7,068 nt of DNA from Candidatus Aminicenantota bacterium (GTDB lineage Bacteria > Acidobacteriota > Aminicenantia > UBA2199), in the NCBI GenBank assembly GCA_020355945.1, contig CP070627.1, forward strand, positions 8,382,265 to 8,389,332, read 5' to 3'. Both the position numbers and the translations under genes were made by a program. Shown here in pieces: positions 6,857-7,068 of the stretch. Below the pieces are notes generated by a model that worked only from the letters and a program-made list of their open reading frames with translations, ran no database searches and was not told the origin of the DNA. Position 1 is the first letter of the stretch; each line of letters starts with the position of its first letter.

Positions 6857-7068
6857 ATGCTGGATAAAAGTGAAAGAAGCGGCCTGGAAATAGCCATTGT
6901 GGGTATGAGCGGCAGATTCCCCGGGGCCAATAATATCAGCCAATTCTGGGAAAACTTGAAAAACGGCGTGAATTCCATCCGCTTCTTTACGGAAGAGGAA
7001 CTGCTGCAAAACAAAAATATCGATACGAATCTTGTCAAGCAATCCAATTATGTAAGAGCAAAAGGGAT
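6857..7068 (+). CDS. Type I polyketide synthase, ketosynthase N-terminus (3'-partial)
   Basis: The frame is open from ATG 6857 to the window edge and gives 70 residues. After a short leader (MLDKSERSG) come the hallmark ketosynthase opening IAIVGMSGRFPGA, the FWENLKNGVNSI segment and FFTEEEL, ending near NYVRAKG. These are typical of the first ketosynthase domain of a modular PKS or hybrid PKS/NRPS protein, which extends a chain by decarboxylative condensation with a malonyl-type unit. The active-site Cys and both His lie beyond the window, so activity and later domains cannot be judged. The short non-helical leader gives no clear docking domain. It follows the thioesterase-ending NRPS gene by 20 bases, probably in the same operon. 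Confidence 0.93.
   Translation, partial: MLDKSERSGLEIAIVGMSGRFPGANNISQFWENLKNGVNSIRFFTEEELLQNKNIDTNLVKQSNYVRAKG

Overview
The window is a gene-dense stretch of a modular non-ribosomal peptide / polyketide biosynthesis locus. All genes are on the + strand with short or overlapping junctions, so they probably form one operon. It is open at both ends: the first gene enters from the left and the last runs off the right. I see no tRNA, rRNA, CRISPR array, transposase or minus-strand gene.

Layout. (1) 1-1500: the 3' end of an NRPS gene, encoding a complete-looking condensation (C) domain and then a stop at the point where an adenylation domain would normally follow. (2) 1478-3286: a cobalamin-binding-type radical SAM enzyme. 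(3) 3294-3360: a palindromic, G/C-run repeat in the short gap. (4) 3375-6836: a terminal NRPS protein built as half-C, adenylation, carrier and thioesterase. (5) 6857-7068: the start of a type I polyketide synthase, cut at the ketosynthase N-terminus.

How the genes may work together (inference). The C domain ending gene 1 has no adenylation or carrier domain after it in the same protein. The next NRPS protein has those domains but only the C-terminal lobe of a C domain. The two could make one split extension/termination module, with a radical SAM gene placed between its halves. The radical SAM enzyme would then be a tailoring enzyme for the peptide or one of its building blocks. A PKS gene directly after a thioesterase-ending protein means gene order is unlikely to match biosynthetic order, or that two assembly lines abut.

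Other structure. A stretch of about 150 bases inside the gene 1 C domain looks like inserted repeat DNA that kept the reading frame. It holds a 9-base tandem repeat and two G/C-run hairpins, and interrupts an otherwise normal C domain. A different G-run hairpin repeat lies before gene 3.

Organism. The moderate G+C content, long multidomain NRPS/PKS genes, G-run palindromic repeats and the NRPS N-terminus beginning MLNEKQSLN recall uncultured Candidatus Aminicenantes (Acidobacteriota-related). This is recollection of style, not a database match, and is tentative.
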